A stretch of 64,000 bases of DNA from Planctomycetota bacterium (GTDB lineage: Bacteria > Planctomycetota > UBA11346): assembly GCA_014193115.1 (NCBI GenBank), contig BJHQ01000009.1, forward strand, positions 62,001 through 126,000, written 5' to 3'. Every line of letters begins with the position of its first letter. The stretch's first letter is position 1. The translations under genes and the position numbers were made by a program. Below are positions 1-9,536 of this stretch, piece by piece. Below the pieces are notes generated by a model. The model ran no database searches and was not told where the DNA came from. It saw only the letters and a program-made list of their open reading frames with translations.

Positions 1-3000
1 GACGGACGCGATCGCTCAGCCGCGACCAGGCCGCCTGGTCGGCTCCGGGTGGTGCCTGATCGAAACCGACCAGGTTTCCAGCGCGATCAGCGCGGGTGTT
101 GCCGCCGCCGGCGCCGCCACCGGAAGCACTGGCCCCGGCGCTGGCAGCACCGCCAGAAGCGCTGGCTCCGGCGCTGGCCGCGCCACTGGCGGCAGCGTCA
201 GCAGCCTGGGCCTCGCCCGCTGGAGCAGCATTGGTTGCACCTGCTGGAGCCGTGCTGGCTGCACCCGCGGGACCGCCGGTTCCACCAGCTGCGACCCGTC
301 CGGCAGGAGTGCCGCCGGGGCCGCTCAGGACATCCGCCAGGTCGACCGTGATCGCTGCGGCATCGAGCAAGCGCGCAGCCTGCTCCCAGGCCGCCGGGTT
401 GTCGCCTTCGCTGGCCAGGAGGCCGAGCGCTTGCTGGGCCGCGATCGCCAGGGCGGATTCCGGCTGGGCCGCAGGAGGTGCTCCGCCGGCATCGCCAGGC
501 AGGCGTTGGCTGCCGGGTGCCTGGTTGGCCGGAGATCCCGGTCCCGGTGGTGATCCGGCCGCACCTTGGGCAGGCTGGCCTTGGCTGGCAGGCGACTGGC
601 TCGTCGCGCTGGACTGGCCTTGGCTCGGCTGGCCTTGGCCCGACGGCTGGCTTGATGAGGGACTCGCGGCGGATTGGCCCTGGCCGACGGCGGGGCTTTG
701 GCTGGCTGGCTGGCCGTTGCTGGCAGCAGCGCTCTGGCTGGATGCCGGGCTCTGGCCGGATGCCGGGCTCTGGCTGGATGCAGGGCTCTGGCTGGATGCC
801 GGGCTCGCGGGTTGAGCCTGGGCTGTTGACGGAGCTGCCGGCGCCTGGTTGGCCGGCGCTCCCGGTCCCTGCGGCGCACTGGCGGCGCTTTGGGCAGGCT
901 GACCTGGACTGGTAGCCGCCTCGGTACTTGCGTTGGACTGGCCTGGGCTTGAAGGCTGGCTCGAAGACTGGCTCGCGCTGGACTGGCTGGCGGCTGGGCT
1001 CTGGCCCGGGGTCGCGCTTTGGCTGGATGCCGGGCTCTGGCCCGGGGTCGCGCTTTGGCTGGATGCCGGGCTTTGACCGGGTGCCTGGCTCGCGGCTTGA
1101 GTCTGGGCTGTTGGCGGACCTGCCGGCGTCTGGGGCGGATGCTGCCCTGACGCCGCATCGCGATCCGGGGTGCCGGGTTGGCCTGGGGTTGACGCCGTCT
1201 GGCCCGGAGCCGCGCTGCGCGGGCTTGCTGATTCGCCCGGCGATGCAGCCGCGGAGCGGGGCAGCTGCGCTGCCTGACTCGGAGTCTGGCCAGATGGCTG
1301 CTGGGCCTGGGCTGCCCCAGGGCTGCTGATCGGCGGCGTAGCGGATGGGACGCCGACCGGGCCGCGCTGTGACGGACTTCCTTCTCTCTGTTGAGATCCT
1401 GGTGTTTTGGGATCCTGACCAGCGGCAGGAGCGGTGGACTGAGCACGACGGAGCGCCGGGTCGCTTGACCCGCGGCCGCTGCGTTGGTCCTCCGCAGGCC
1501 GGTCATTGGCGGCAACGATGGCTTCCGGGCGTTGGCCGGCTGGCGGTTCACCTGGTGCGCCGTGGGTTCCAGGTCCACCCGGACCGCCCGGTGCCGGAGC
1601 CGCAACGTCGTCACGCAGCGCGGCGAGCAGTTCGTCGCGCCGTCCGGCCTGCTCATGGGTGATCTCGGCGAGGATCCCGGCGGCTTCGTCCTGATGTCCG
1701 CGGTCATGGGCAGCGAGGTCTTCGGCCAGCGCGGCGAGCTGGGCCAATCCTGGCTCATCGCTGCGCAGGCCAGGCTTGGCCAGATCGCTGCGCAAGGCGG
1801 CGATGGCTTCGTCACCGGCCTTGGCTGCCGCCGCTGCGGCCTGGATCGCCGCCTGCTTGGCGGCTTCCGCCTGCTTGATGGCTGCCGCCTGGGCAGCGGC
1901 GCGGGCCGCTAGCGCGTTGGTTCCGGGGCCGTCTGTACCGGCAGGCTTCAAGTCCGACTTGGCCGCCTGCTGGGCCGCCTCCGCTGCGCGTTCGGCGCGC
2001 TCCTTGGCTTCGATCGCGTCGAGGGCCTTGGCCACGGCGAGCTGGGCCGCCGGCGGCCCCGGTTCGCTGCGCACCGGACGGTCGGTCAGCGCGGCATGGA
2101 CCAACGCCGCCTCGGCCTGGGCGGCAGCGAGCTGTGCCCGCAGCTGATCGCGCCGGGCGGCGGCGGCGGCGGCGCGCTCGGCCGCGGCGCCAAGCTCCCC
2201 GGCAGCGGCGGCCAGTTGCCGGCCGCGTTCCCCGGCCGCCTGGGCCGGAGCGGGTGGACCTGCGTCAGCGGCAGCCCGCCAAGCGGCCGCAACCGGAGCG
2301 ACCACCTGTTCGGCGAGCTGGGCCGCAAGCTGCGCGGCTTCGGCCTGTTCAGCTCCACGGGCGGCCGCCTGGGCCCCCTGGGCGATGCTCGGCTGGGCAG
2401 CGGTCTGCTCCAAGGCGGCTAGGCCGTCAGCGATCGGCAGCGGCGGCGGAACAGCCGGCGGAGCCAATCCGCGCTGTTTGGCCAGACCAGCCAGGCGCCG
2501 CTCGTCCGCGGCAGCGACGGTGCGGGTGTCGGCAGCGCGTTCCGCCAAGTCCGCCAGTGCCGCGATCCGCGGACCGGCATCGCGTTCGCCGGGTTTGGTG
2601 GCGGCGACCGCCTCGGCCCGGGCCTGGTCGGCATCGGCCTGGGCCAGGACGGCGCGTTGATGGCTGAGCAGGGCCTGATGGAAGGACCGTTCGCTGTCGA
2701 GCGCCGCCGTCCGCGAGACGTCCTCCGGCACGGTTCCTGCCGGTTTGGGCGGCACCGCGCCACGACGCTGAGCGGCGGCGATCGCGGCCTCTGCGACCTG
2801 GCGTTGGTCTTCTGCTGCGGCCTGCAACGCCGCCGCCTTGGTCAGGGGATCGGCCTTGGGTTGGGCCGGCAAGGTCGCTGGATCCGAGGGAACCGGTCCT
2901 GGTGCAGCCAAGGGGACCGGTGCGGTCGGAGCAACCCCTGGATTTTGGGCCAGCTCGGCTGGGGCTTGAGCGCTGCGCGCCTGGACGGGCTGCTGCGCGC

Positions 3001-6000
3001 CTGGAGCCGGTTCAGTCGTGGCGATCGGTGGCGCTGCGTTTGGCGGCGTTGCCTGGGGCACTGTTGCCAGAGGCACTGTTGCCTGGGGCGCTGTTGCCTG
3101 AGGCACTGGGGCGGGCGCCGTCGCGGCGATCGGCGGTGTTCCAGCACCAGCCGAAGGATCCAAGGAATTGGCTGGAGCAGCTGGCATCTGCAGTTGGGCC
3201 AGCTCGGCAGCTGCCGCTGCTTGCTGGGTCGCCTCTGCGGCTTTGCGTTGGGCAACGGCGCGGACGGATGGCCCAACCGACAGCAGGTCCTCGCCCTGAT
3301 TGGCGGCGCTCATCGCCTGCTCGCCGAGCCGGCGTGCGGTCTCCAACCGGTTGAACGCTGGATCGATGGCGGCGGCACGCAGACGCTCAGCCAGAGCCGC
3401 GGCGGCGGGGCGCTGTTCCGGCGCAGCATGGGCAGCGGCGACGGCAGCGGCGCTGGCTGCTGCCAACAATTCGCCAGGGACGGCAGCGGCGTTGGCCGGG
3501 CGATCCGCCTGGGCGGTCAAGGATTCAGCAATCGGCGCCCAGGCCTGATCATTCGCCGCCAGCTGCCGGGCTGCGATGGCCAGCTCGCCGGCCGCTGCCC
3601 GTTCACGCTCGTCGCCACGACGGGTCGCCGTCAGCGCTGCGACCTGGCCGAGGTCCCGGGCCGCAGCCAACTGCGGTGCGATCGGACCGCCAATGGCCGG
3701 CGGCTCCGCCGCTCCACCTGGTTGCAGCGTGGTCGCGTGCGGCGGTTTTCCGGAAGCGGCGGTGGCAGGACGATCTGCGGTGGCCGCTTCCCGACCAGCA
3801 CCGCGCGGCGGCTCAGCGGCCGGCGATGGAACTCCTGGCGCCTGCTCTGCCGGTTGGTCCTCAGCCAGGCGCTTGGCCAGTCCGCGCAGGCGCTCCCCGA
3901 TGGTGGCGGCTTCGGCGGCCGCCGGAGCGTCGCCGCTTGGACGAACAGAGCTGAGCTGATCGGCGCTGACCGTCGCCGCTCTGGCCAGGTCGGCGTGGGC
4001 CCGTTCGGCAGCCGCTGTCGCGGTGCGTTCAGCAGCGGCCAGGGTGGCCAGGCGCTGCGCGGTGCGCTGGGCCGCGGCGGCATCGGCACCCGTGGTCGGC
4101 GCCATCAGGGCCTGGAGGCGCTCCATCACTTCTCGCCGCCGGCCGGTCTCGCTGGCGGCGGCCCGGGTCGCTCCGGCCAGGCTGCCCGGAGGACGAGCCG
4201 TGGAGGTTGGCACCGGCCTATCGAGCTGCTGACGCGCTCCGGCGGCGTCTCCGGCAGCAGCCAGCTTGGCGGCAGCGGCCAAGCGCGCAGCGTCCTCATC
4301 GCGCCCGGCGCTGGCGTTGGCGGCGGCGGCATGGGCAGCCGCGGCGGCGGCCGCGGGAAGGGCCTGGTGATCGCGGATCGCGGCATCCAGCCGGCGGCGT
4401 ACGCCGTCCAATCCGGTCGCCGGGGCAATCGGACGCTCCCGATTGGCTTCGGCCGCCAAGGCGTCGGCATCCGCTGACTGGCCTTGCGTTCCGGCCTCGG
4501 CCAGCTGACGGCGGACCCGACCAGCGGAAGACAGGTCCCCGGCCGCGGTGCGCGCCGAAGCCAGGCGCTCAGCGGCGGCGACCACGGCGCGGCGCCCGGC
4601 CAGGATGGCGTCGGCATCGCCGGTCTGCTTGGCCCGGTCCCAGGCCGCGAGGTCGCTGCGCAGGCGCTGGGCGGAGGCGGCCGCCGCCGCCCGCAGGCGG
4701 GAACGATCGGCGTCGCGCAGGTTGTTGATCGCCTGGCGCGCGGCAGAGGCGGCTTGTCGCAGCTGCTGGGCAGCGACGGCGCGCTCATTGGCCGGACCGC
4801 GCTCGAGGGCATCGGCGGCAGCGCTGACCGCGGCGAAGGACGGATCGGCGTCGCGCAGCCGGTCCTGGACGTCGAGTGCGGCCAGGGCCGTGGTCGAATC
4901 GGCGCCTGCCATGGCCTGGGCCTTGACCTCACTGGCCAGGTCCGACCGCGCCGCATCCAGATCGCTGTGGCCGATTGCCAGTGGTTCTTCGGCATCCTGG
5001 AGGCGCAGGACCTGCTCGGCCGTCTGCTGCAAGCGTTCGAGGGAGCGCTCGATGGCCGTCATCGCCACGCCCGCGTCGCTTCGTCCGGGCAGCTTCTGGC
5101 GCAGTCGGCTGACCAGGTGATCGCGGATCCGGCCGGCAGTGCGCGCCAGGCTGTCGCTGGTCGCGACCGCCTGCTCGACCGCCTCGCCGGTCCAGGTCAT
5201 CGGCCGGTTGCCAGATGCAAGCAGGCGCTCGCGGATCGCCGCCATCCGTCCGGCCTCGGAGGCCAGATTGCCGACCTGACTGTCGCCCAGTTCCTCTGCC
5301 CAGCGCGGACCACGCTCCAGGATCCGGCCGCTGTCGGCCAGAGCCGAGCGCGCGTCGTTGGCGATCTCGGCCAAGCGTGCGGTCGGCAGGCTGACCATCG
5401 CCGGGATGAGCTGGGCGGCAGCCGCCCGGTGGCGCAGCGGCAGCGTGGACACCGAGCGCAGCTTGCCCTTGTCGCTGACCAAGGCGCAGTCCAGCTGCAA
5501 CTGCGACCGGCCGAGATCCTGACGGTACTCCAGCTGAATCTCGTGCCATCCGGAAGCCAGATCGACCTTGCCCTCCCACGTGCCAGACCGCTCCCAGGAT
5601 TCGGCCGGCAGGACATCTTTGCCGTCGATCTGCAATCGGACTCCGTCATCGGCCAGGGCGCGGAACATCCAGGCACCGGTCTGATCGAAACAGATCTGGC
5701 CTGCCCATCGCGCGCACCAGCGCTCGCCGGGCATTCCAGCCGGCGGCCCATCGACGCGCGGCGGGGCCTGGCCAAGGATCACCGCCGGACCGGCCGGATC
5801 GGCCCCGGTGACATAGCGGACGGACAGGCCGTTCGACCAGGCCTCGGTCTTCCACCCGGCGGCGCCGGCCAGCGGGACCGCTGCCCGCGCCAACCGCGCA
5901 GCGGCGGCGTCGGCCCGGCTGGATTCCACCACTGATTCGGCGGAAACCGCAGTGAGCGCCGCGGACGCGACCAGGCCTTCGAGGCCGGACAACGCCGCGT

Positions 6001-7906
6001 CGATCCGCGCCGCCGCCCGGCGCAGGGCGGCGGCATGGTCGCCATCGGCCGGCTGCAACGGTTCGAGGGGATCGCCGGCCGCAGCGACCCAGCCATCGAT
6101 GGCCCCGGCCAGCCGGTCAGCCGCACCAGCGACCGCCGCGCCGAAGGCATCGGTGAGGTCGCTGGCATATCCGGCTGCGGCACTGGCCGCGGCCCGGGCG
6201 CCCATCGCCTGGCGGATGGCGAGCTTGGCCCGGCCGGCCTGGGCCCTGACCTCGGCCACACCGGCGGGATCGGCGCCGGCGGCCAGTTCGGCGATCCGGG
6301 TGTGCCAACGATCACGGATGCCGCTCAGCGCTGTGGACGACGAGCGCAGCACCTGCTGGACGACGCGCAAACGGATGGCGGCGCGCTCGACGGCGACCTG
6401 GTCGGCCTCGCCGATCTGGAGCTCGATGCTGCGCGTGGTCGTGGACTGGCCGCCCAGGTCGCTGCCGGCCAACTTGACCTGCAACCGGTCACCGGGATGC
6501 AAGGCGAGATCAGCGAGATCGAGCATCGCCGCCGAACGGATCGGCAGCCGGACCGGCGAAGATTCGAGCAGATCCCGGCCACCAGCCAGGCCGGAATCCC
6601 ACTCCAGACGCAATTTTGCAAGGCCGACATCGTCCTCAGCCTCGACCTTGAAGCCGACCGCTTCGCGCGGCGAGACCGACAGCGATTCGGAGCTGGAGCG
6701 CAAATCCAGTCGCGGCGCCCGGTCGGGACGCACCGCGATCCGGCCGCCGCCGGGCGGCTCGACGCTGGCGCCATCGGCCGTGGCCAGACGCAGATGCCAA
6801 CGCAGATCCCGATCCGGACGCAGTCCAGCGGTGGCCTTGGCCCCGGACACCTGCATCGCCGTGGCGTGTCCGTTGTCGTCGACCAGCCAGGCTGCGGCTA
6901 CCGCTGGGCCGGTCAGGCGGACGCGGATTTCCACGGTTGATCCGGCCAGGATGTCGCCGTCGCCGCCGGTGATCTCGATGGTCGGCAGACCAGCGTAAGC
7001 GGGCGGGACCACCATCAGGCCGATCTCGGCAACCGCTGGCGGTTCGATCACCGTCACCGCCAATGGCAGCGAGACGGAATCGCCGGACAGCACCTGCACC
7101 ACAGCGTCCTGGACCACTCCCGACAGCGCCGCGCGGTACCCGCCGGACCCGCTGCGCGTCATCGCCAAGGATTCCTCACGTCCATCCTGCCAGCGGACTG
7201 TCAACGAAGCGGCGCCGGGATCGGGCTCGGCAAAGGCGGTGATCTCCAAGGTCGCGCCGCGTCCGAGCTTGACCGGCGCATCCGGCGCAACCACCAGCCG
7301 GACCCGAGCGGTGGCGGCCGCCACTGCCGGCGACCACGGAACCAGGACCCGCGCAACATGGCCCGCACCTCCGGGCACGGCGACCGCCAGCGCGGCAGCG
7401 GCGCCGACCGCCAGCCCGGCGCGCAGCGCTGCGGAACGGGCCGGACCAGAAGGGACAGCCTGGCGCGGATCGATGGCTGCCGCCGCGGTGCCGGCGACAG
7501 CGACGCAGCGCGCCACCATCCACCGCGACACGCCGGGATCGCTGCGCAGAGCCAGCTGCACCGCCGCCGAACACACTTCGCCGCCGGCGACCCGATCGGC
7601 CAGCCGTGCGGCGTCGACCTCGCCGAACCGGCGCAGGCATGGCACCAAGCCGCGTCCCACCAGCACCGCCCCGGAAGCACCCCAGATCGCCAGAGCCATG
7701 ACCTGGCGCGTGACCTCGTCGAGCCCGAACACCCCGTCCGCCACGGCCCCGATCGCGACCGCCCCGACCAGGGTCGCCACCGCTTCGCCTCCGCCGCGGA
7801 GCAGCGCCAGGCGGCTGCGCCGGGAGGAAATCCTACGCAACAGGTCGGACAGCGCGTCGGGGATCGGCTCCCGGGCGGGAGGCGTCTGCATGGGCTGGGG
7901 CGTCAT
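1..7906 (-). CDS. DUF4175-like giant membrane-anchored protein with PA14 domain (C-terminus off the window)
   Basis: One open frame runs from an ATG at 7906 through the left edge without a stop, at least 2,635 residues. Residues 36-60, 68-90 and 160-180 are hydrophobic and probably membrane-spanning. Residues about 190-480 form beta-rich modules with motifs such as PPAYAG and DDVGLAKLRLEWD, typical of the planctomycete DUF4175-type proteins. A PA14-like carbohydrate-binding module follows at about residues 680-820 (AGQICFDQTGAWMFRALADD, then VRLQIDGKDVL). From about residue 850 to 2,270 the protein is Ala/Gln/Arg-rich and probably helical or coiled-coil. The tail is Ser/Gln/Pro/Ala low-complexity and then Gly/Ala/Ser-rich. 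The function is unknown; an envelope or stalk-like structural role is only a guess. No clear Shine-Dalgarno site precedes the start, so an internal ATG at residue 6 is possible. Every other ORF here is a shadow in another frame. Confidence 0.8.
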   Translation of the reverse strand, partial: MTPQPMQTPPAREPIPDALSDLLRRISSRRSRLALLRGGGEAVATLVGAVAIGAVADGVFGLDEVTRQVMALAIWGASGAVLVGRGLVPCLRRFGEVDAARLADRVAGGEVCSAAVQLALRSDPGVSRWMVARCVAVAGTAAAAIDPRQAVPSGPARSAALRAGLAVGAAAALAVAVPGGAGHVARVLVPWSPAVAAATARVRLVVAPDAPVKLGRGATLEITAFAEPDPGAASLTVRWQDGREESLAMTRSGSGGYRAALSGVVQDAVVQVLSGDSVSLPLAVTVIEPPAVAEIGLMVVPPAYAGLPTIEITGGDGDILAGSTVEIRVRLTGPAVAAAWLVDDNGHATAMQVSGAKATAGLRPDRDLRWHLRLATADGASVEPPGGGRIAVRPDRAPRLDLRSSSESLSVSPREAVGFKVEAEDDVGLAKLRLEWDSGLAGGRDLLESSPVRLPIRSAAMLDLADLALHPGDRLQVKLAGSDLGGQSTTTRSIELQIGEADQVAVERAAIRLRVVQQVLRSSSTALSGIRDRWHTRIAELAAGADPAGVAEVRAQAGRAKLAIRQAMGARAAASAAAGYASDLTDAFGAAVAGAADRLAGAIDGWVAAAGDPLEPLQPADGDHAAALRRAAARIDAALSGLEGLVASAALTAVSAESVVESSRADAAAARLARAAVPLAGAAGWKTEAWSNGLSVRYVTGADPAGPAVILGQAPPRVDGPPAGMPGERWCARWAGQICFDQTGAWMFRALADDGVRLQIDGKDVLPAESWERSGTWEGKVDLASGWHEIQLEYRQDLGRSQLQLDCALVSDKGKLRSVSTLPLRHRAAAAQLIPAMVSLPTARLAEIANDARSALADSGRILERGPRWAEELGDSQVGNLASEAGRMAAIRERLLASGNRPMTWTGEAVEQAVATSDSLARTAGRIRDHLVSRLRQKLPGRSDAGVAMTAIERSLERLQQTAEQVLRLQDAEEPLAIGHSDLDAARSDLASEVKAQAMAGADSTTALAALDVQDRLRDADPSFAAVSAAADALERGPANERAVAAQQLRQAASAARQAINNLRDADRSRLRAAAAASAQRLRSDLAAWDRAKQTGDADAILAGRRAVVAAAERLASARTAAGDLSSAGRVRRQLAEAGTQGQSADADALAAEANRERPIAPATGLDGVRRRLDAAIRDHQALPAAAAAAAHAAAANASAGRDEDAARLAAAAKLAAAGDAAGARQQLDRPVPTSTARPPGSLAGATRAAASETGRRREVMERLQALMAPTTGADAAAAQRTAQRLATLAAAERTATAAAERAHADLARAATVSADQLSSVRPSGDAPAAAEAATIGERLRGLAKRLAEDQPAEQAPGVPSPAAEPPRGAGREAATADRPATAASGKPPHATTLQPGGAAEPPAIGGPIAPQLAAARDLGQVAALTATRRGDERERAAAGELAIAARQLAANDQAWAPIAESLTAQADRPANAAAVPGELLAAASAAAVAAAHAAPEQRPAAAALAERLRAAAIDPAFNRLETARRLGEQAMSAANQGEDLLSVGPSVRAVAQRKAAEATQQAAAAAELAQLQMPAAPANSLDPSAGAGTPPIAATAPAPVPQATAPQATVPLATVPQATPPNAAPPIATTEPAPGAQQPVQARSAQAPAELAQNPGVAPTAPVPLAAPGPVPSDPATLPAQPKADPLTKAAALQAAAEDQRQVAEAAIAAAQRRGAVPPKPAGTVPEDVSRTAALDSERSFHQALLSHQRAVLAQADADQARAEAVAATKPGERDAGPRIAALADLAERAADTRTVAAADERRLAGLAKQRGLAPPAVPPPLPIADGLAALEQTAAQPSIAQGAQAAARGAEQAEAAQLAAQLAEQVVAPVAAAWRAAADAGPPAPAQAAGERGRQLAAAAGELGAAAERAAAAAARRDQLRAQLAAAQAEAALVHAALTDRPVRSEPGPPAAQLAVAKALDAIEAKERAERAAEAAQQAAKSDLKPAGTDGPGTNALAARAAAQAAAIKQAEAAKQAAIQAAAAAAKAGDEAIAALRSDLAKPGLRSDEPGLAQLAALAEDLAAHDRGHQDEAAGILAEITHEQAGRRDELLAALRDDVAAPAPGGPGGPGTHGAPGEPPAGQRPEAIVAANDRPAEDQRSGRGSSDPALRRAQSTAPAAGQDPKTPGSQQREGSPSQRGPVGVPSATPPISSPGAAQAQQPSGQTPSQAAQLPRSAAASPGESASPRSAAPGQTASTPGQPGTPDRDAASGQHPPQTPAGPPTAQTQAASQAPGQSPASSQSATPGQSPASSQSATPGQSPAASQSSASQSSSQPSSPGQSNASTEAATSPGQPAQSAASAPQGPGAPANQAPAAPSTAQAQPASPASSQSPASSQSPASGQSPASSQSAAASNGQPASQSPAVGQGQSAASPSSSQPSGQGQPSQGQSSATSQSPASQGQPAQGAAGSPPGPGSPANQAPGSQRLPGDAGGAPPAAQPESALAIAAQQALGLLASEGDNPAAWEQAARLLDAAAITVDLADVLSGPGGTPAGRVAAGGTGGPAGAASTAPAGATNAAPAGEAQAADAAASGAASAGASASGGAASAGASASGGGAGGGNTRADRAGNLVGFDQAPPGADQAAWSRLSDRVR
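580..1100 (-). repeat. Hexapeptide-coding low-complexity tandem repeat SPAS(S/G)Q
   Basis: Inside the large DUF4175-like gene, degenerate 18-bp units encode SPASSQ or SPASGQ, mixed with SATPGQ variants, for example 721-800 and 1005-1080. The tract gives a disordered Ser/Gln/Pro/Ala tail about 170 residues long. Such tracts can change length by slippage. Confidence 0.75.
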
Positions 7907-7961
7907 GTCAGCTAGGGAACGGCCTGGGGCGGCGCCTGTGACCGGCCTGCATACCAGGAAC

Positions 7962-8084
7962 GCCGAGCTCGGCTGGAATCTCCGGCTCGGCCGGGCTAGA
8001 AGTGCCGAGCGCCAGCTCGGCTGGAAACTGATGTTCGTACGTCCAAACCAACCATGCCCAACGCAAGCCGAGCTGGCGCTCGGC
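7962..8084. repeat. Inverted-repeat hairpin block
   Basis: The 188-bp spacer between two minus-strand genes carries a perfect 18-bp inverted repeat: GCCGAGCGCCAGCTCGGC at 8004-8021 and its reverse complement at 8067-8084, with a 45-nt loop. A self-complementary GCCGAGCTCGGC lies at 7962-7973. No T-run follows on either strand, so it is not a canonical intrinsic terminator. It could end or protect the transcript of the small gene at 8095-8271. Confidence 0.6.
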
Positions 8085-8094
8085 GCTCCCAGGA

Positions 8095-8271
8095 CTATTT
8101 CCTGCCCATCCGGCCCATTTCGCTTTTGAGCTGGCGGAGCTTGCCCACCAGATCGTCGTTGCTCCGCTTGAGATAGCGCAGCAGCTGGGCGGTTTCGACC
8201 GGATTCAAGGGATCAGCCTTGCCCAGCGCTGCATGGGCTTCTTCCGCGGTCATCGGGTTGGGCATGGTCAT
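8095..8271 (-). CDS. Small conserved-looking hypothetical protein (58 aa)
   Basis: The protein begins MTMPNPMTAEEAHAALGKAD and ends KLRQLKSEMGRMGRK. It is charged, probably all-helical, and has no signal peptide or membrane segment. The ATG at 8271 has a GGAG about 9 nt upstream; a longer in-frame start at 8424 would overlap the LacI gene and its operator and is less likely. The gene is divergent from the LacI-type regulator, 137 bp away, so the palindromic operator at 8391 could also affect it. I do not recognise a family. That it is a real gene rests on the RBS and the protein-like composition. Confidence 0.5.
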   Translation of the reverse strand: MTMPNPMTAEEAHAALGKADPLNPVETAQLLRYLKRSNDDLVGKLRQLKSEMGRMGRK

Positions 8272-8390
8272 GGCATGGTCTCCGGGATGTGATCCTAGGT
8301 CGCGGGGGAGGCCACCCAGCATGGAATGTATCGGGTCGTCGTCGCTGCGGGCGGCGACGGGCGCAGTTGCACGGATGCTCCCGAGTGTTA

Positions 8391-8404
8391 TGGAAGCGCT
8401 TCCA
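8391..8404. promoter_or_regulatory. LacI-family operator palindrome
   Basis: TGGAAGCGCTTCCA is a perfect 14-bp palindrome with the central CG typical of LacI/GalR-family operators. It ends 4 nt before the ATG of the LacI-type regulator (8409), where a ribosome binding site would normally be. Autorepression by the adjacent product is the simplest reading. No second copy was noticed in the window. Confidence 0.75.
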
Positions 8405-8408
8405 CGCG

Positions 8409-9536
8409 ATGTCCGACGGTTCAACCATCTACGATGTGGCCCGGCGGGCGGGGGTGGGGATCGCCACCGTTTCGCGGGTGCTCAACGGTTCGGCCAAGGT
8501 GGCGGAGGCGACCCGGAGGAAGGTCGAGTCGGCCTGCCGCGAGGTCGGATTCCGGCCCAACCGGGCTGCTCGGCGGTTGGCGGCCGGCGGCGGCAACCGG
8601 CCGCGGGTGGCGGCGCTGATGCCGTTCTTCTCGGCGAACTTCTATTACGCGGTGGCCCGACCGCTGGCCCAGGGCCTGGCCGCCGCCGACATCGACCTGG
8701 TGCTGTGCAACGTCGCCAACCGCGAGGATAAGCAGCGGATTCTCGACCGGATCTGCGCCGAGCGCTCCGCCGAAGGCGTCGTGCTGGGCAGCATGGGCAT
8801 CGGCGAAGAACGCCAGCGCCAGTTGAAAACCTTGGGCATCCCGGTGGTGGCGATCGAGATGGAGCTGCCCGGGCTGCCGTGCGTCCATGTCGACAACGCT
8901 GCCGGCGCCGCCTGGGCGGCCCGGTACCTGCTTGAGGGCGGATCGACCCGCCTGGCGTTGATCACCGGACCGCCAGCGGCCCAGGCGTTCAGGCTGCGCG
9001 AAGACGGGTTCCTGACCGTCGCCGGAGCGGCTGCCCCACTGGTCCGGGCCGAATCGGTCACCCGCGAAGCTGGCACTGCCGCGATCGGCCAGCTCCTCGA
9101 CGCCTGGCCGGGCATCGACGGGGTGTTCTGCGTCAACGATCTGCTCGCCATCGGCGTGATCGAGGAGCTGCGCCGCCGCGGCCGGCAGGTGCCCGAGGAC
9201 GTGGCGGTGATGGGTTTCGACGATCTTCCCCTGATGGATGTGCTCGGCATCAGCACCATCCGCCAGCCGATGTCGGCCTTCGGCGACTGGGCGGCCCGGG
9301 CGATCGTCACCCGCATCGCCGACCGCGACGCGGTGGTGGCCAGCGAATCGCTCAGCCTGTCGCTGGTGGCCCGGGCCACGACCCGGCCGCTGGCTGGCCG
9401 ACCGACCACTTCCGAAAAGCAACCGATCCACCAGCCAGGCCAGGTCGGAGTCGACTTGAAGCCGGCCGATGGCGCACCCCCTTCCCGCCCCAGGCCGAGC
9501 CCGTCTCGGCGTTCCCGGAAACCCGCCAATGCCTGA
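8409..9536 (+). CDS. LacI/GalR-family transcriptional regulator
   Basis: The 375-residue protein has an N-terminal LacI helix-turn-helix and hinge at residues 4-60 (TIYDVARRAGVGIATVSRVL), then a periplasmic-binding-protein-like effector domain to about residue 320. DNA-binding repressors of this family respond to sugars or sugar derivatives. The ATG at 8409 is chosen because the family starts just before the HTH; the longer ORF upstream has no family similarity. A perfect operator palindrome abuts the start. The last 50 residues are Pro/Arg/Ser-rich and overlap the next gene by 8 bp, so the two are probably co-transcribed. The downstream isomerase, ThuA and dehydrogenase genes are the likely targets. 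Confidence 0.92.
   Translation: MSDGSTIYDVARRAGVGIATVSRVLNGSAKVAEATRRKVESACREVGFRPNRAARRLAAGGGNRPRVAALMPFFSANFYYAVARPLAQGLAAADIDLVLCNVANREDKQRILDRICAERSAEGVVLGSMGIGEERQRQLKTLGIPVVAIEMELPGLPCVHVDNAAGAAWAARYLLEGGSTRLALITGPPAAQAFRLREDGFLTVAGAAAPLVRAESVTREAGTAAIGQLLDAWPGIDGVFCVNDLLAIGVIEELRRRGRQVPEDVAVMGFDDLPLMDVLGISTIRQPMSAFGDWAARAIVTRIADRDAVVASESLSLSLVARATTRPLAGRPTTSEKQPIHQPGQVGVDLKPADGAPPSRPRPSPSRRSRKPANA

Noticed and set aside
2657..4477. Long plus-strand ORF (606 codons) and many others over 1-7900
   Set aside because: They are shadows of the single minus-strand frame of the DUF4175-like gene; their products are Gly/Arg/Trp-rich and match no domain.
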